The notes: generated from the sequence alone by a model not told the origin. DNA of 64,000 bases from Kappaphycus alvarezii (GCA_002205965.3 NADL03000756.1:124001-188000); one strand, 5' to 3'. Shown: positions 12,403 to 24,022, numbered from the stretch's first letter. Numbers and translations: made by a program.

Positions 12403-13490
12403 CGGCAGAGCTGGTTTTGGTGATCTTTTTTTGATCTGATTCACTGCTAACCAGCAGGCACTGTACTGTACAGTGCGGGCAATTTTCGCTTGTCGCCCAC
12501 CATTATTCCGGGTACTCCCAAGCTGTGCAGCGACGAACTTCAACTGTCTTAGCTTACACTGTCACCTAGGCTTGTACGCCTTTTATGATTATAAACACTA
12601 TTATTCCGGGTACTGTATAACCACCCGAGGGGCTTGAGGGCTTGCAATCTGTACCACTCGGGCCCAAAATGGACCTGATATTTTCGCAGGTGAAAGGCAC
12701 CTATTGGGCCAAATGTCGAATTTACTTATCTCTAACTTGGATCTCCCTTACTTGGCTGACCCAAACTTCACTCACCCGCCGTCGTAGATAATCCTAACCT
12801 ATCTAACTATTACTTATACCTACCTGGCCACTAGGGCCCCAGACTAATCAGCCACTCAGGTATTGGCTCTGAACTTGACTCCCAACTTCCGCCTTTGCAG
12901 AAACCTTGCCAACGTCAACTTTGGCTATAGCCACGCTTATCCGCCCGGGCCCACTTTCTATTTCCACGCTCTCTATCCAATATTGTAATACCCCGTTTGT
13001 TGTTTGTTTGTGATATATACCCACTCTTGGCGCCCCGGACTCCGGCGTCTATATACAGTACAAATAGGAACTTCAAGGTTGTCGTCGGTGACAACATTCT
13101 TATCTATAAAGGAGATATTCAGCACTACTGACCCAATACTACATGTTCTTTGTCCAGTATTACACTCATGGTGTCTACGGTTCTTTGGAATCAATCCTTA
13201 TCAAGTTTATAGCATTCCGCGGACCACGGCCCGGCCTTAAAACCCGGAGGACAATTATACCGTCCAGCCGTTCAAGGAATACCCCCGCTCTTCCCAACAC
13301 AATTTCTCCTGGCCGTCGGCGAGCTGTGCTACCGCATCGCAGGGTGCTTAAAGAGAAAGAAGGACAGCGAACACCCTTTGGGTCTTGGTGTGTGTGAGTG
13401 TTGGTTTTATCATTGTCTGACTGTGTTCCGTTCCGAGACGAGAAGAACTGCGGACCGCGAATTGCACTACACTTACAGTCCTTGTAAGAG
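12396..13490 (+). repeat. 1.1-kb dispersed repeat, copy 1 (LTR-retrotransposon leader-like)
   Basis: Homologous over its length to 41,868-42,850, beginning at CGGCAGAGCTGGTTTTGGTG and ending in the TTCCGTTCCGAGACGAGA region. It includes an ACTGTACTGTACAGT cluster (12,460-12,474), a shared TTGGCGCCCCGGACT motif at about 13,028-13,042, and a conserved open stretch with LLAVGELCYRIAGCLKRKKD (about 13,308-13,367). TGGCGCCC resembles a tRNA primer-binding site, which would make the upstream part an LTR and the downstream part a gag leader. I could not confirm TG...CA ends or paired LTRs. Copy 1 carries an extra segment of about 80 bp flanked by ATTATTCCGGGTACT that copy 2 lacks. Confidence 0.65.
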
Positions 13491-13689
13491 TGAGTTGCTG
13501 TAGTTTGAAGGACGGAGTGGTGGGATGAGGCTGTTGCGGTTCCCTTTTTTTCTCTTTTTGCGGCGCCATGTCATGCTAACCTGCGGTGTGTCCCGCGGAA
13601 ACGTTTCTCACAGCTTTTGAGTCACAGGTGTTGACGAAGGAGGGTAAATGTGGGGTGATTTAATATTTTAAAGATCTGGTCGGTTGTGG

Positions 13690-14178
13690 TCCGGAATATC
13701 CTACAGGGTGGCCGGCAGTACCTCCTAGATTTCCCTAGAGACCGGCTCAAGGTCGCCCATCAGACAAGCTGTGCTGGACATTACAGCCGCGGCAGCGTGT
13801 CTCTGAGTGAGTACCGCACGGACCTTACCATATGCCTCCATCGCCCTATCGGCCACGTTCCGCGCGACGTCGGTTAGCACCCTATAAGCGTCCGGGTGCC
13901 AACCTCCGAGAGTAGATATTAAGGATAGGCACTAGCTTACTTCTCACGGAGGTTACAATAAAGGATTCATATCTTCTATGCTTCGCAGAGACTGCCGCGT
14001 TGAGGGATTTGAGCGGATTAAACGTTTGGGCACTCCTGTGAGAGGGCGTCAGCGGGTTGACGAACGTCACGTCAAAGAAATCCGTACCTCCACTGCTTCC
14101 CATTGACCGGATGTCTGGCCTCGTACGATGGACCCCGTTCACTACGTTAATTACTGTGATTTCAGGCACTTCGCTCAC
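13690..14178 (-). mobile_element. RLE-type non-LTR retrotransposon, 3' end (family A), copy 1
   Basis: The minus strand encodes RTRPDIRSMGS, then TDFFDVTFVNPL, then a lysine/tyrosine-rich helix AAVSAKHRRYESF. This is the PD-(D/E)XK restriction-like endonuclease signature (RPD...DVT..NPL...K.KY) found at the C-terminus of R2/NeSL/HERO-type non-LTR retrotransposons. The enzyme nicks the target site for target-primed reverse transcription. Only the C-terminal part is present. A second copy lies at 52,640-53,160 with clear nucleotide similarity. At both places family A points left and family B sequence follows immediately on the right, on the opposite strand. Confidence 0.7.
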
Positions 14179-14269
14179 AAAATCCTCTTAGTATTTTGCA
14201 ATTGAATTACAGACTGTAATTCGTTTCCCAAATTTGGTTATATTTTGATCTGAAAAGTACATGCGTCAT

Positions 14270-17200
14270 CTTACCTTTTGCCGACCCCCTACGATGTCCT
14301 ACGCACGCGTACCGTGAGGCGGACATCTTCCAGGATATCCCCTCCGCATGTCTCCGCCAGTTCGCCCTTCTCCTTATCAAGTTGGTCAAAGCCGCTGCTA
14401 ACGAACAAGGTGACGCAGCTACACATCGCGCCTTTCTTCACCTCCAATGCTGCCCACCGCTGTCATGCGGCGCAGCCTTAGGGGTGAGGAAGGGTGGAGA
14501 TCCGTCCAAGGTCAACGTTCCGCGCTCTGGGACTGGCTCCGGCGGGCTCACACCGGCTCCCAAAGGGGCGCCCTGTGGGCTGATGCTGTCAACGCGCATC
14601 ACAACTGGGCTGAGTGGGTTATCGAACACTGCCCCAATGCTCGCACACCCTAATCCGACATTGCCAAAGGCGCTCCCGACGGGCCGAAGCTCTCTGCGCT
14701 GACTTCCGCTATGGCAAGGCGATGCGCACCCGTCACAATGCCCCATGTGCCGACGTCAACTCGCCTATCACCATCCAGCGTCTGCAAGAACTTCACCGTT
14801 GCCGCCTTAGCCGATCGCCCCGCTTCCCGAGGAAAGCCTCCCACCACCCCCGCAACTCACGGAAGCCGCTGTTGCGCAGGCCGCGCGTCGCATCCCGGGA
14901 TACCACAGCGGGTCCGGACCGGACGCCCTCGAGGTGGTTCCACCTGCGTGCTAACACCGCTCTTAGCCCCGAGGCTGGTGTCACTGGCATCGGAGTTTTG
15001 ACGAAGCTGGTCAATCGCATAGCAAAGGGAGACTTCCCCGATTCGGTTCTTCCCCTGCTCTCCGCAGCGACCCTCCTCCCCGTGCAGCCCAAGCCTGGGA
15101 AGATCCGTCCCATCGGTCGGCTCTGTCCTCCGGCGCCTGGTCACAAAGACGCTGCTCCCGTCGGCTATTGATGACTCCCGTGCATTTTTGGCCCCCTTCC
15201 AAACTGCAAATGGCATCAAGGCAGGCATGGATGCTGTCGTCCATGACGTACACACGATGCTGCAAAGGGTGTCGTCGGACCCAAACGTGCCACCGTCCTC
15301 ATCGATGCCCGAAACGCTTTCAACTGCGTCGATCGGCAAGCAATGCTTGATATGCTGCCATCCCGTGCCCCCTCACTTGCCCGATTCGCAAACATGGTGT
15401 ATGGTCGCTCCCGACCACCGCTAATCGTCCAAACCGGGAGCACACGATTCTTTCTAGCGCCCAGGGAACCCAGAAGGGGACCCTGTGAGTATGCTGCTTT
15501 TCTCGTCGACTATCCAACCGCTCATCGGCGGGTCGGCGGGTCGCCGATGAGGAGGGTATCATTTTGAATCAGTGGTACGCCGACGACGGTACAATAATAG
15601 GGTCGCTTGAGGGTCTACGGCGAGCACTACGGTCCCTCGCCTCTACTGTCCGTCTTATGGTCTGTTTATTAACCCCATAAGACCCGCATCTCCTGGCCGC
15701 ACACTTCGCCAGCGACCGCGCTGCTTTCCTGGCCGAGTTTCCGCTTGCAGAATGCGCCGCCGGCGGGTTTCGAGCTCCTCGGGGCCCCGTTGGGTAACGC
15801 TGCCTTCACGAAGACATTCCTATGCAGCAAGGAAGAGGGGTGCCGTCGACCCTGGCGTTGCTGGAAGGGGTCCAAGACCCCAGGGCCCGCTTCCACATGC
15901 ATCGCCTATGTGCATCCGCATGCCGCGTGCTTCACACGTTTCGGCTTGCTGACCCTCAGCACGCCGCGAAGCCAGCAGCGGAGTTTGACTCCGTGCAGCG
16001 ATCCGCCTACAGCGCGCTGCATAATGTCCCCTCACCGACGACGCCTGGGAACAAGCATGTCTCCCCCTCCGTCTAGGGGGGCAAGGGTTCTCCAGGATTG
16101 GCCCCGCACTGCACGCGGCTGTCGCTGCCAGCATTCTGGACGCTGCCCCGCCCGCTTACGCACCGCCGACTACGCTACCCCGCTCCGTCGCCGTACTCTG
16201 GAAGCAGGCACGGGGTGATCGATACTTCCTGGTCAACCAGGCACGCTGGCCCCTGCGCAACTTCGTCCGCCAGATCCAAGGGGATCCGTTTGCCACCGAC
16301 CTAGGCCCTTTGAACCCGCCTCACTTGCCGCCATGCCTGTCAACCTGCAATCTCATCTAAATCGGGCGCAGCAAGAGGCCAGGGCAAAGGAGTTTTGGGA
16401 GGATGAACTATGGAAGACAGTGCCTCGTCCTAGCGGCCACTCCGATATGTCCACACGTCGCCGGATTCGAGGCTTGGCCTTCCGTCACACCGGTGCTGTG
16501 GCGTTCCTAGATGCCCATCCCACCACTGCGACGAAGGTGTCATCAGAGCACTAGAGCATCATGCTGCGCAGGCACCTCGGTCTCCCAGTCTACACAGACT
16601 CGGTGCCACTGAAATGCCACCACTGCCAGCAGGACATGGACGTCCACGGTGACCATGCCGCCGACCGCTGCGTCTCAGAATTTGGACGCATTCACCGCCA
16701 CAACGTTCGCAATGTGTTCATGTGCCACGTGTTCCGCGCCGCCGGCCTTGACTACGAGTTCGAAGTTGAGAATCTCCTCCCCGGGAAGGACTACAGGCCC
16801 GCTGACATTCTCCTCGTCCATCCCCCCGTGACACTGAAGCTGGCTTACCAGACCGACCCATTGCGTGTGACGTCGCCGTTACGTCACCGCTCAAGCAGAC
16901 CTCCATCACCAAAGCGACGCAAGTCGCCAGTGGGGCTGCCGCCCTCACGCACCAACGCAAGGTCCAAGAGCTACAGCACAAGCTGTCAAGGCGCCTGGTC
17001 CCCCCTCTCTGCCCTCCCGCGACCCAGGTTTCCGATTCCAGCCTCTGGTTTTCGACTCCCTCGGTGCCCCTTCTCCGGATACCGCATTATTCATCGAAGA
17101 GTTTGTACCACGTGTAGCCAGGAAACGCCACACCTCGGACGCTACGATTCGCACACGCATCTACCAGCGTATCAGTTGCACTTTGTGGCCGTCGGTGGCT

Positions 17201-17310
17201 ATGGCCATCATATCGCGGGCCCCACTGCACGTGACCGATGTGGTCCATCCAGTTCGCTCTGAACTGAATAGTCGGTTAGTCGGTGTACACTCAAGATAAG
17301 TAAAGAGTAG
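14270..17310 (+). mobile_element. RLE-type non-LTR retrotransposon (family B), longest copy
   Basis: The plus strand, in shifting frames, encodes a retrotransposon polyprotein. RRAEALCADFRYGKAMR (about 14,665) precedes the reverse transcriptase. RT blocks follow: PKPGKIRPIG (about 15,090), DARNAFNCVDR (motif A, about 15,300-15,335), SAQGTQKGDPVSMLLF-like (motif B, about 15,450-15,500), and WYADDGT (motif C, 15,573-15,590). A zinc knuckle CHHCQQDMDVHGDHAADRC (about 16,616-16,676) precedes a restriction-like endonuclease with RPADILLVH (about 16,795) and DVAVTSPL (about 16,870). The 3' tail carries a GTGACCGATGTGGTCCATCC motif that recurs at 54.5, 55.85 and 56.06 kb. RT catalytic residues look intact; the ORF is broken by many frame changes. 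Its 5' side abuts an oppositely oriented family A fragment. Confidence 0.8.
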
Positions 17311-17342
17311 AGATTCTCTCTCTATTACCAATTACACAGAAA

Positions 17343-17420
17343 ACTGTACAGTACTGTACTGTACAGAGGGGGGGTGTCCTATGGCATCAGTCGCCACTGT
17401 ACAGTACAGTATAGTGCAGT
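17343..17420. repeat. GTAC-palindrome cluster
   Basis: Two blocks, 17,343-17,366 and 17,396-17,420, consist of overlapping ACTGTACAGT/GTACTGTACAG units separated by a G-run. They lie just 3' of the family B retrotransposon. The decamer ACTGTACAGT is its own reverse complement, so single-stranded copies can fold back. Confidence 0.7.
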
Positions 17421-19215
17421 TAAATAATATCAAACTTTACTTTGCAGTGCTCCAAAATTGCAATCGCGTAATGGTGTCGTAATGACAGCGTTCGCCATCC
17501 CGACGCGTATTTAAAAATGCTGTGGAAGAACAGTACGATAGGAATTGTTACGCATCTACTGTAATCAGGTTATTCGCGGATGTCAGACCGACTTTGCCAA
17601 TTTCGCAGCAGTCAGTGTTCCAGAACTTCCAGATTTTACATCATCGGAGATCCGAAAACAGCTTGCACATTTCTCAGAACGAAGGCCGCCCGAGCTTACG
17701 CAAGAACGGTGGAATAACGTGCGACATGATCGATATTTAACCATGACACAGAGGCATGTTTATACGAACGATCGAATCCGGGGCGAAGGGTGTAACGACT
17801 AGATCCAAATTTTTGCTGATGTCCAGAGGAAAGCAATGGCTCGACTGTCATTTGTCGGGATATGTGCGCCACTGTGCCGTGAGGGTTCACGGCATTTTCA
17901 ACAATCATTGTCCAGAGAGGTAAGATTGTTGTTTGGACGCATCCAAATGTTTCAAACGAGATCTACCGCTTCCGCCGATTGGAATAGCTCTTGAAGAAAT
18001 GTGCCCAAACCCTGCGACAGCAGGTAAGTAATTTCATGCTCTATTGCAGGGCCTTTGGAGTGATGACTGTTCGACGGTATCCGACGCCATATACCTTACT
18101 TGGCATGTCGTGGAGATGCATTGAACGTTAGCGCATAATCATGTGCTACTGACCGCTACTTCGAAATTCGCGATTTGGTCTCGGTGATCTTTTGGCTTGC
18201 TTGCTAACGGCTTGTGTTTACCATGTCTTTCCTGAGTGACTTTGTAGCTTTGTGCGTTTCCAAAGATTACCGTGCTACGTCTGGCTTACTTTGCGTCATG
18301 GATTCTGTGAGAATTTTGTGATCTAGACCCTACAATCGGAGGTTTCCTAAGGCTGCTACACGCTCGGTGGTAATGTTCACGAGATGGTCGACGGCTCGGC
18401 TTTACGATCTGATGACCATCACTGCGCAGGGATTGTTTGACGTCACAGACAGGGGGTGGGGTGCTTGAAAAATCATCAAAGCGTCCTGGTGTGTTGACAG
18501 TCCACGGTCAAGAGAGCCACAGAGTGCTTAGCTGACTCCGCCACTTGCCGTGATGCGCTCATCGGAAAGTTGCAAGGAGTCGGATAGCGTGGAATGGCAG
18601 TTAAGTTGAGGACCTGTTTCGCGGTGGACATGTTCGAGTGTGCCGAATTTGTTGGCATGCTTTCTTGGAACAGAGTGGTGGCTTTGAGCCCGATGGTTAC
18701 AAAACCATCGGAGGGTGTAGCTTAGGACTGGAGTTGACATGCCCATTGTCCTTTATAAGTGGTGAGGCGGTTTTCTCTCCGTTCTCGTTTGTAATTCGGA
18801 ATAACGCACTTGATGTCGCAGTGACGCTACGAACTTTCACATCTCCCAAAGCCGCGTTGAACACAAGATTAATCGCTGTCCCAGAACTCTTTCTTTTTCG
18901 ACGCGGCTGGTCGGTGAAGCCAAAGTCCCGGACATTTAAGTTAAGCAAAGGAATTGGCCGCGGAGCAAGCTTACGGTATTCGAATGTACTGGCCGTAATC
19001 GCCTTGGGTGGCCTGTCACAACGGTCCGTGATATCAATACACTTGCACTCCCGCCGAAAGCTTTTAGTGGCACGATCACTGCTGCTGCTCAAACGTACGC
19101 CGATGTCACCAATTGTGTTACATGATGCGTTCGTAGTTCTAGAGGAAAGTAACTGTAAATTTTAAGAGCCAACTGTTAGCAAGGTTTACTGAAAGCAATC
19201 TCACGAGGGATTTGC
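17421..19215. other. Possible but unassigned coding sequence
   Basis: Several protein-like open segments exist but none matches a family I recognise. Plus-strand 17,545-17,802 encodes a hydrophilic stretch including PPELTQERWNNVRHDRYL. A plus-strand segment near 17,995-18,150 reads into WSDDCSTVSDAIYLTWHVVE if a 26-nt GT-AG element at 18,024-18,049 is removed. Minus-strand 19,140-18,697 is open for about 147 codons (LLSSRTTNASCNTIGDIGVR onward) and is preceded by a TTTACAG acceptor-like site, while the plus strand is open over the same span. One or more genes may exist here, but strand and product are undecided. Confidence 0.3.
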
Positions 19216-19379
19216 TACAGTATCATTCCACGTATTTGTATCAGCCTATAACACAAGATTATCTCGGTGAAGCGCGAAACCATTTGCAACTTTTTGACGA
19301 GGCTGCAAGATTACCGTGAACCAACCTTCACCGCAAACCCCTTTAACAAGAACCGTCCCCTGCTGCTCTTTCCAGGAAC

Positions 19380-19931
19380 ATGGCATCAGTACCTCCCTCA
19401 GATCAACCGACAATCGGAGTACTGACCATTTCGGACCGCGCGTACAAGGGTGAGTACGAGGATCGGGGTGGACCAACAATATTATCCTACCTTCAGAGCC
19501 ATCTCGAGCCTCCTTACGACACCTCTTCGCTAATTGTCCCCGACGAACAGCGCTTGATTGAGGCAGCAATCAAGTCACTCTCCAAGACATGCTGTCTGGT
19601 TCTCACGACTGGCGGAACCGGACCCGCCCCGCGAGATGTGACCCCTGAGGCGACGGAAGCAGTGTGTCGAAAAATGCTGCCGGGATTCGGCGAGGTGATG
19701 CGCTCGGTGAGTTTTGCAAAGGTGCCGACGTCAATCTTGAGTCGGCAAACAGCGGGACTCTGTGGGAAAACGTTGGTTATCAACTTGCCCGGAAAGCCAA
19801 AGGCGATTGCGGAATGCTTGGACCCGGTGTTGCCAGCTATTCCACCAGCAGTGAGTCTAGCGGAAGGGAACCAAGTGATAACGTTGAAACCGGAGTTTCG
19901 TGGTAAGGCCAAATGTGGGAGTTGTAAGTGA
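19380..19931 (+). CDS. mogA: MogA-like molybdopterin adenylyltransferase, stand-alone
   Basis: A complete 183-residue ORF. Members of this family attach AMP to molybdopterin before molybdenum insertion, a late step in molybdenum-cofactor synthesis that supplies enzymes such as nitrate reductase and sulfite oxidase. Visible blocks are LTISDRA (15-21), VPDEQ with D55 (53-57), LVLTTGGTG (73-81), the DVTPEAT block with D86 (86-92), LPGFGE (100-105), and NLPGKPK (135-141). D55 and D86 sit at the positions of the E. coli MogA residues D49 and D82. The C-terminal region after the NLPGKPK helix is shorter than in E. coli Mog (195 residues) and ends in KCGSCK. In plants, fungi and animals this domain is normally fused to a MoeA domain (Cnx1, gephyrin), so a separate bacterial-like form is notable. 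The ATG has a good AACATGG context. No intron or frameshift is seen, though TTTCCAG just upstream could be an acceptor site. Confidence 0.92.
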   Translation: MASVPPSDQPTIGVLTISDRAYKGEYEDRGGPTILSYLQSHLEPPYDTSSLIVPDEQRLIEAAIKSLSKTCCLVLTTGGTGPAPRDVTPEATEAVCRKMLPGFGEVMRSVSFAKVPTSILSRQTAGLCGKTLVINLPGKPKAIAECLDPVLPAIPPAVSLAEGNQVITLKPEFRGKAKCGSCK

Positions 19932-19939
19932 CTAATCGA

Positions 19940-20985
19940 ATAGCGTGTACATCAACGTTTGTCAGGGTTTGGTATCCCGTATCCCGTAACATACAGTTCT
20001 GCGCGCTGATTGCGGTTACTACTATTTGTTTCCAAAGTTACAAATGCTACAAGTTGTGCTGAGCGCACTCTGGTCCGATACATACCCATTCGCCATTTCC
20101 CCAAACTCATGCCCCTCTCAACATCTGTGTGCCTTTCCCACACCACCAACGTCTATACATGAGGGACAACAGCAACTATCCAATGTACCCCAACCATGCA
20201 ACAAAACACAAAACCATGCAGCAGCGGCGGGCGGCAAAAGCTTGTCGTTACTCATTCGTTGAGACATGGTTTCCCCTCGCAATGGCAGATAAGCCAGTAT
20301 CAATACTAACACTAGCACCAAAAGGCGTATCCCAGTCCAAAACCGCAGTCATCCCCTCTGCACCATTGCGTGCCCCCACCCCAGGCTGATACACAGTCTG
20401 AGCAATAGGGCTCTGACCCAAGCGTGTAGCCGGTGGTAAACACATGCCCGATGTAGACCGGGTCCTGCGATGATTTCCGTGCGAAGCGTGAAGCATATGT
20501 GAATCGGAGTGCCTGGGCAACGGGCATGGTTTGAAATTTGAGGGATGGGACGGTTGGAGGATGGGAGGTTGTCTATTTCATCCTCCATTCGACAGGGGTG
20601 AGGAGAAAGGGACTTGAGAGAAGGCTATCCTCGAGTCGTAAACGAGGTGTGGGGCGTGTGGCAAGGCGCATGCCGTCCTCAACGGAGACGGAGCGGGCCA
20701 TTGCGTATCGTGAGAGGTGGTTGGTGTGGGTGTGGAGAGGGGGTTGAGATAGGGAGAGGGCGTCTTCGAAGGTGGAGCTTTGGGAAATGTTGGGGCGGGG
20801 GTATTGGGTTGAGGGATCGTCGGTGGGGGGGGGTTTGTGGTGAGATGGGCGTCTATGGATATGGAACGGGATATGCGGGCGCGGGCTGAGGCTTCGGAAG
20901 TGTCGTCGTTGGAGAGGGGGCGGGGTTTGCCATGCTCTTTCCAGGTGTGGATGACTAGGGTTGTGAGAGGGGGGCGGGGTGGCAT
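19940..20985 (-). other. Possible minus-strand hypothetical gene, frames unresolved
   Basis: From an ATG at 20,985 the minus strand is open for 135 codons, starting MPPRPPLTTLVIHTWKEHGK and becoming very rich in Pro, Ser and Thr. It stops at 20,578. Downstream two frames remain open: a cysteine-containing one (EPYCSDCVSAWGGGTQW, about 20,350-20,400) and one ending GASVSIDTGLSAIARGNHV (to 20,248). The region carries a strong C-rich bias on this strand. No family is recognised; it may be one gene with a frameshift or C-rich non-coding DNA. Confidence 0.3.
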
Positions 20986-21317
20986 GATCGAGAGGGTGGT
21001 AGGGGATTAGACGGAGGTTAGGAGTTGGAGGGAGGGAGGGTGTGGAAGTTTATCGCGGGAGCCGTGGGGATGGCGGGGTGACGGTTTGGACTGTAGACAT
21101 GGGAGAGGCAGGGGGAGGGATGGGAAATTATGGGGGAAAAATGCAGGATGGCGGTTGGTTTGGGAGGAGTCAGAGCGAACTGCGGATGTGGGTTGCAGTA
21201 GAGTGAATTGAAAGAATAATTATTATTGCGTGTGCTCTTTTTCGGTTCGGAGCGAAAGGCGAAACGCAAAACGGGAGCTGAGAATATGCGTGGAATCACA
21301 ATTTGCGCCAATTCATT

Positions 21318-21367
21318 GGTTGGTTCCGGTTGGTTCCGGTTGGTTCCGGTTGGTTCCGGTTGGTTCC
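21318..21367. repeat. 10-bp tandem repeat, five copies
   Basis: Five perfect head-to-tail copies of GGTTGGTTCC. Short pentamer-like runs (GCTTT/GCTCT) occur at about 21,652-21,678. No gene is identified here, although both strands are partly open because of the repeat. Confidence 0.9.
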
Positions 21368-21369
21368 AT

Positions 21370-23200
21370 GTGCCCTTTATGAGGTGTGATTGGCCTTGCG
21401 TTGGGACTTCTTTTGGAGATGGAAGGGTTGCCTATTCTAGGCGTTTCTACCCTACTGAATGGTGCGTACTGTCGCTGCTGCAGGAAAGCCAACTTGCGGC
21501 GGCCATACGTACTGAAATCAACAAACCCCCGTTGGCCTTGTCCAGACATTTTGCGCACAGTGCAGTACTGCAATGTGCCTTTGCAGCCTCTGCTACTGCG
21601 TGGCCCTTGGACAGCACGAATGACTGTACCACGATACAATTTCCGCTCTGCTTTGCTTTGCTCTGCTCTGCTCTGTTGAATTGTACTGGTGCGATACTGT
21701 GCTCCTGCTGTCGCATTTCCACGCATGGTGTGGCTTTGTGGCAAATGCGGACGGGTGCTTGAATTGCGGCAATCAATGTCGGTGAGGGTAAATGGAGTGC
21801 AGCATGCTGTGTGGACTTTTTTTTACAAAAGAAAAGAAGGTTCTAACGAGGTGGGCAAAGTGGTTGCTACAGACGGTTCACTTCCATTGAATTCGAAGCG
21901 ATTGGCGTGGTGGAGGGATTAAATGGCTAGTCTCGAGTTGTTTGCGCGACATGTCTGTTCCGAGTGGCGATGATTGGTGTGCCCTGGTTGTTTTGGGGTG
22001 GAAACGGGTGGAGGAATGCACATGATGCGGTGTGCTCTTTTTGAAATGGAGTAGGTTGATCGCTGGCTTTGTCATCGTGACTCACTTGTGGTGGGGTAAG
22101 GTTGGTTTTAGGGCCGGTAAGAAGTTACCCGAGTTGATGAAAGGCGATGAATTGCACAACTGGTTTGTTTTCTGGTTACGTACTGTACAGTACTGTACAT
22201 TACTTACTGTACAGTACTGTACATTACTATACGGTGCTCTCAAAGGCTCTCAACGACGTTTTTGTTTACCGCAGTGCTCTCGCAAGCAAAATTACAGTTT
22301 TGCAACATTACAGTGGACCTAGAGCCTGGCCCAGTAGGGCATCCCCAGCGTTGTTGCTCTTTGAGTGGGGGGGAAGAGAATCTCTTCATGTGTACCTGCA
22401 CCAGGCAGAAAATGAGCTACATTAGACTGAGGGACACTTTCAATGGTACCAGCACTAAATCCAAAATAATTTGGTTGCACTGCATACTGTACTGCTGCAA
22501 TGAAAGTGGTGATGGGAAATCAATTGGGAAGCGGCGCGACGTCTGACTTGGAATCCTCCTGTGTTCAGCCTTGCGGAAGCATGACGTGCGATCATTATCA
22601 AGTAAATTGCTACTGCTGTATAACACTTACACAGTAACCGCGACATTCATTCAAATGCAAAAATACAGTATACTGTATAGATTGTCTACTTGTCCTGTTG
22701 AAAACTTGGTTAGCGCCCTTTACGCTAGTAGCGGCGCCCTTGGTTCCCAAATGGCCGTGGTGGTGGTGCCAGCCATTATGCTACAGTACGTAGCATGTGG
22801 CAGTACCGCCACTTTGTTAATGTTAGATTATGTTAAACATTAATCAGTGCTTTTTTCTTAAAACCTTGCGAAAGAAGTTTGTATTTGTTGGAATGACTTT
22901 CGATATTCCCGTTTTCTTGAACTGGTTTTTGCACGACAGGTTACAAAAAAAGGAGTGTACTGTACTTGCCAATCCATGTATAATGAATTATAAAAAGGTA
23001 CTATCACTACAGTATAATACAGTACTGCAGTTGTAGTACCTCGTATCATACTGTACAGTAAAGTATCAACTCTTTTCGCTGGCGACTGCTCGCTCTGCGG
23101 GCAAAACCATCAACTGCCAATCCCTTGTCAATGCTCTCTACGTGTTTCATCGCCCATAAACAGAAGATTCTCATCATTTCCCGGCTAGCATCCCAGAACA
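21370..23200. other. Gene-poor stretch with GTAC repeats
   Basis: No recognisable coding region. It holds the 24-bp tandem duplication at 22,181-22,228, a palindromic ATACAGTATACTGTAT at about 22,663-22,678, and GTAC units at 23,015-23,060. Confidence 0.4.
22181..22228. repeat. GTAC-palindrome 24-bp perfect tandem duplication
   Basis: Unit 22,181-22,204 is repeated exactly at 22,205-22,228. Each unit contains TACTGTACAGTACTGTACAT, that is, two interlocked ACTGTACAGT-type palindromes. It belongs to the same dispersed family as the clusters at 17.3, 26.3, 30.6 and 61.4-63.1 kb. Confidence 0.9.
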
Positions 23201-24020
23201 CTATTTGATATCAAACCCACCGCCTTCGCCGTCATCACGTACGTACCACTCTTCATTCAACCCCCATCCATCCACCCCCCCTCCCTCCCTCCATCCTCCA
23301 CGCTCTCTACATCCACGAAACTCAAAACATAACCCCTACCACTCGTCATCTCAATCTACTACACCCCCCCCTACATACCCGCTCAGTAATCCTCAACCGC
23401 CTTCTCATCCTCACAGCGCACCCTGCACGCGTCACGTAGCACACCGCTATATCCAACGCTTGCTGCTTGCCATCTCCATACTCACCACATGCAACTCCAT
23501 GCCAATCCCCACACACCTGCAACCCAATCTGGCATCACCTTCTACCATGTCTGTCACGTGTTTTTGTTTCTCCTCATCACATAGTGGCCCCTGCTAACAC
23601 TTGATCATCCTATTGTATGTTTTTCACGGCGTACCAAATATCCTTGTTTTGCACCAACGGCGTTTGAACATAGCCACACCAGGTCACCACCGCCTGCGAT
23701 ACCGTCCCAATCCTTTGTCATACGGTAATGTAACAACTGCCCCATCTCAACGTATTCCACACTTCTTGAAACAAGTGTTGCTACATACTCAGCTTTGGCC
23801 CCGTGTCACCGTATGATCAAATTCCTTGACCATCTCGTTCACATGCAATGTGCACAAAGCACCATGCCTTTAGAAACTTCGTGTATCTAGGCATGTGCGA
23901 TTCTACCGCATTTGCCATAGTCGACTCCACAATCTTAGAATTGCACATGTCGGTTTTCTGATACTCTACAAACCGTTTCCCTCAACGGATTCACTGTTAC
24001 CATAGCAACACGTCTCGGGG
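23200..24020. other. C-rich low-complexity stretch, no gene
   Basis: The plus strand is very C-rich from about 23,200 to 23,600 and encodes only low-complexity Pro/Ser/His sequence. No domain is seen. Similar one-strand pyrimidine-rich tracts occur at 27,140-27,520 and, on the other strand, upstream of the zinc-finger gene. Confidence 0.4.
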
Positions 24021-24022
24021 AA

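Noticed and set aside
21226-21762. 178-codon plus-strand ORF and 143-codon antisense ORF
   Set aside because: Both are kept open by the 10-bp tandem repeat and low complexity; no domain, and one runs through GTAC-rich and pentamer repeats.
23205-23597. 130-codon Pro/Ser-rich ORF
   Set aside because: Product of a C-rich tract; low-complexity translation without any protein-like order.
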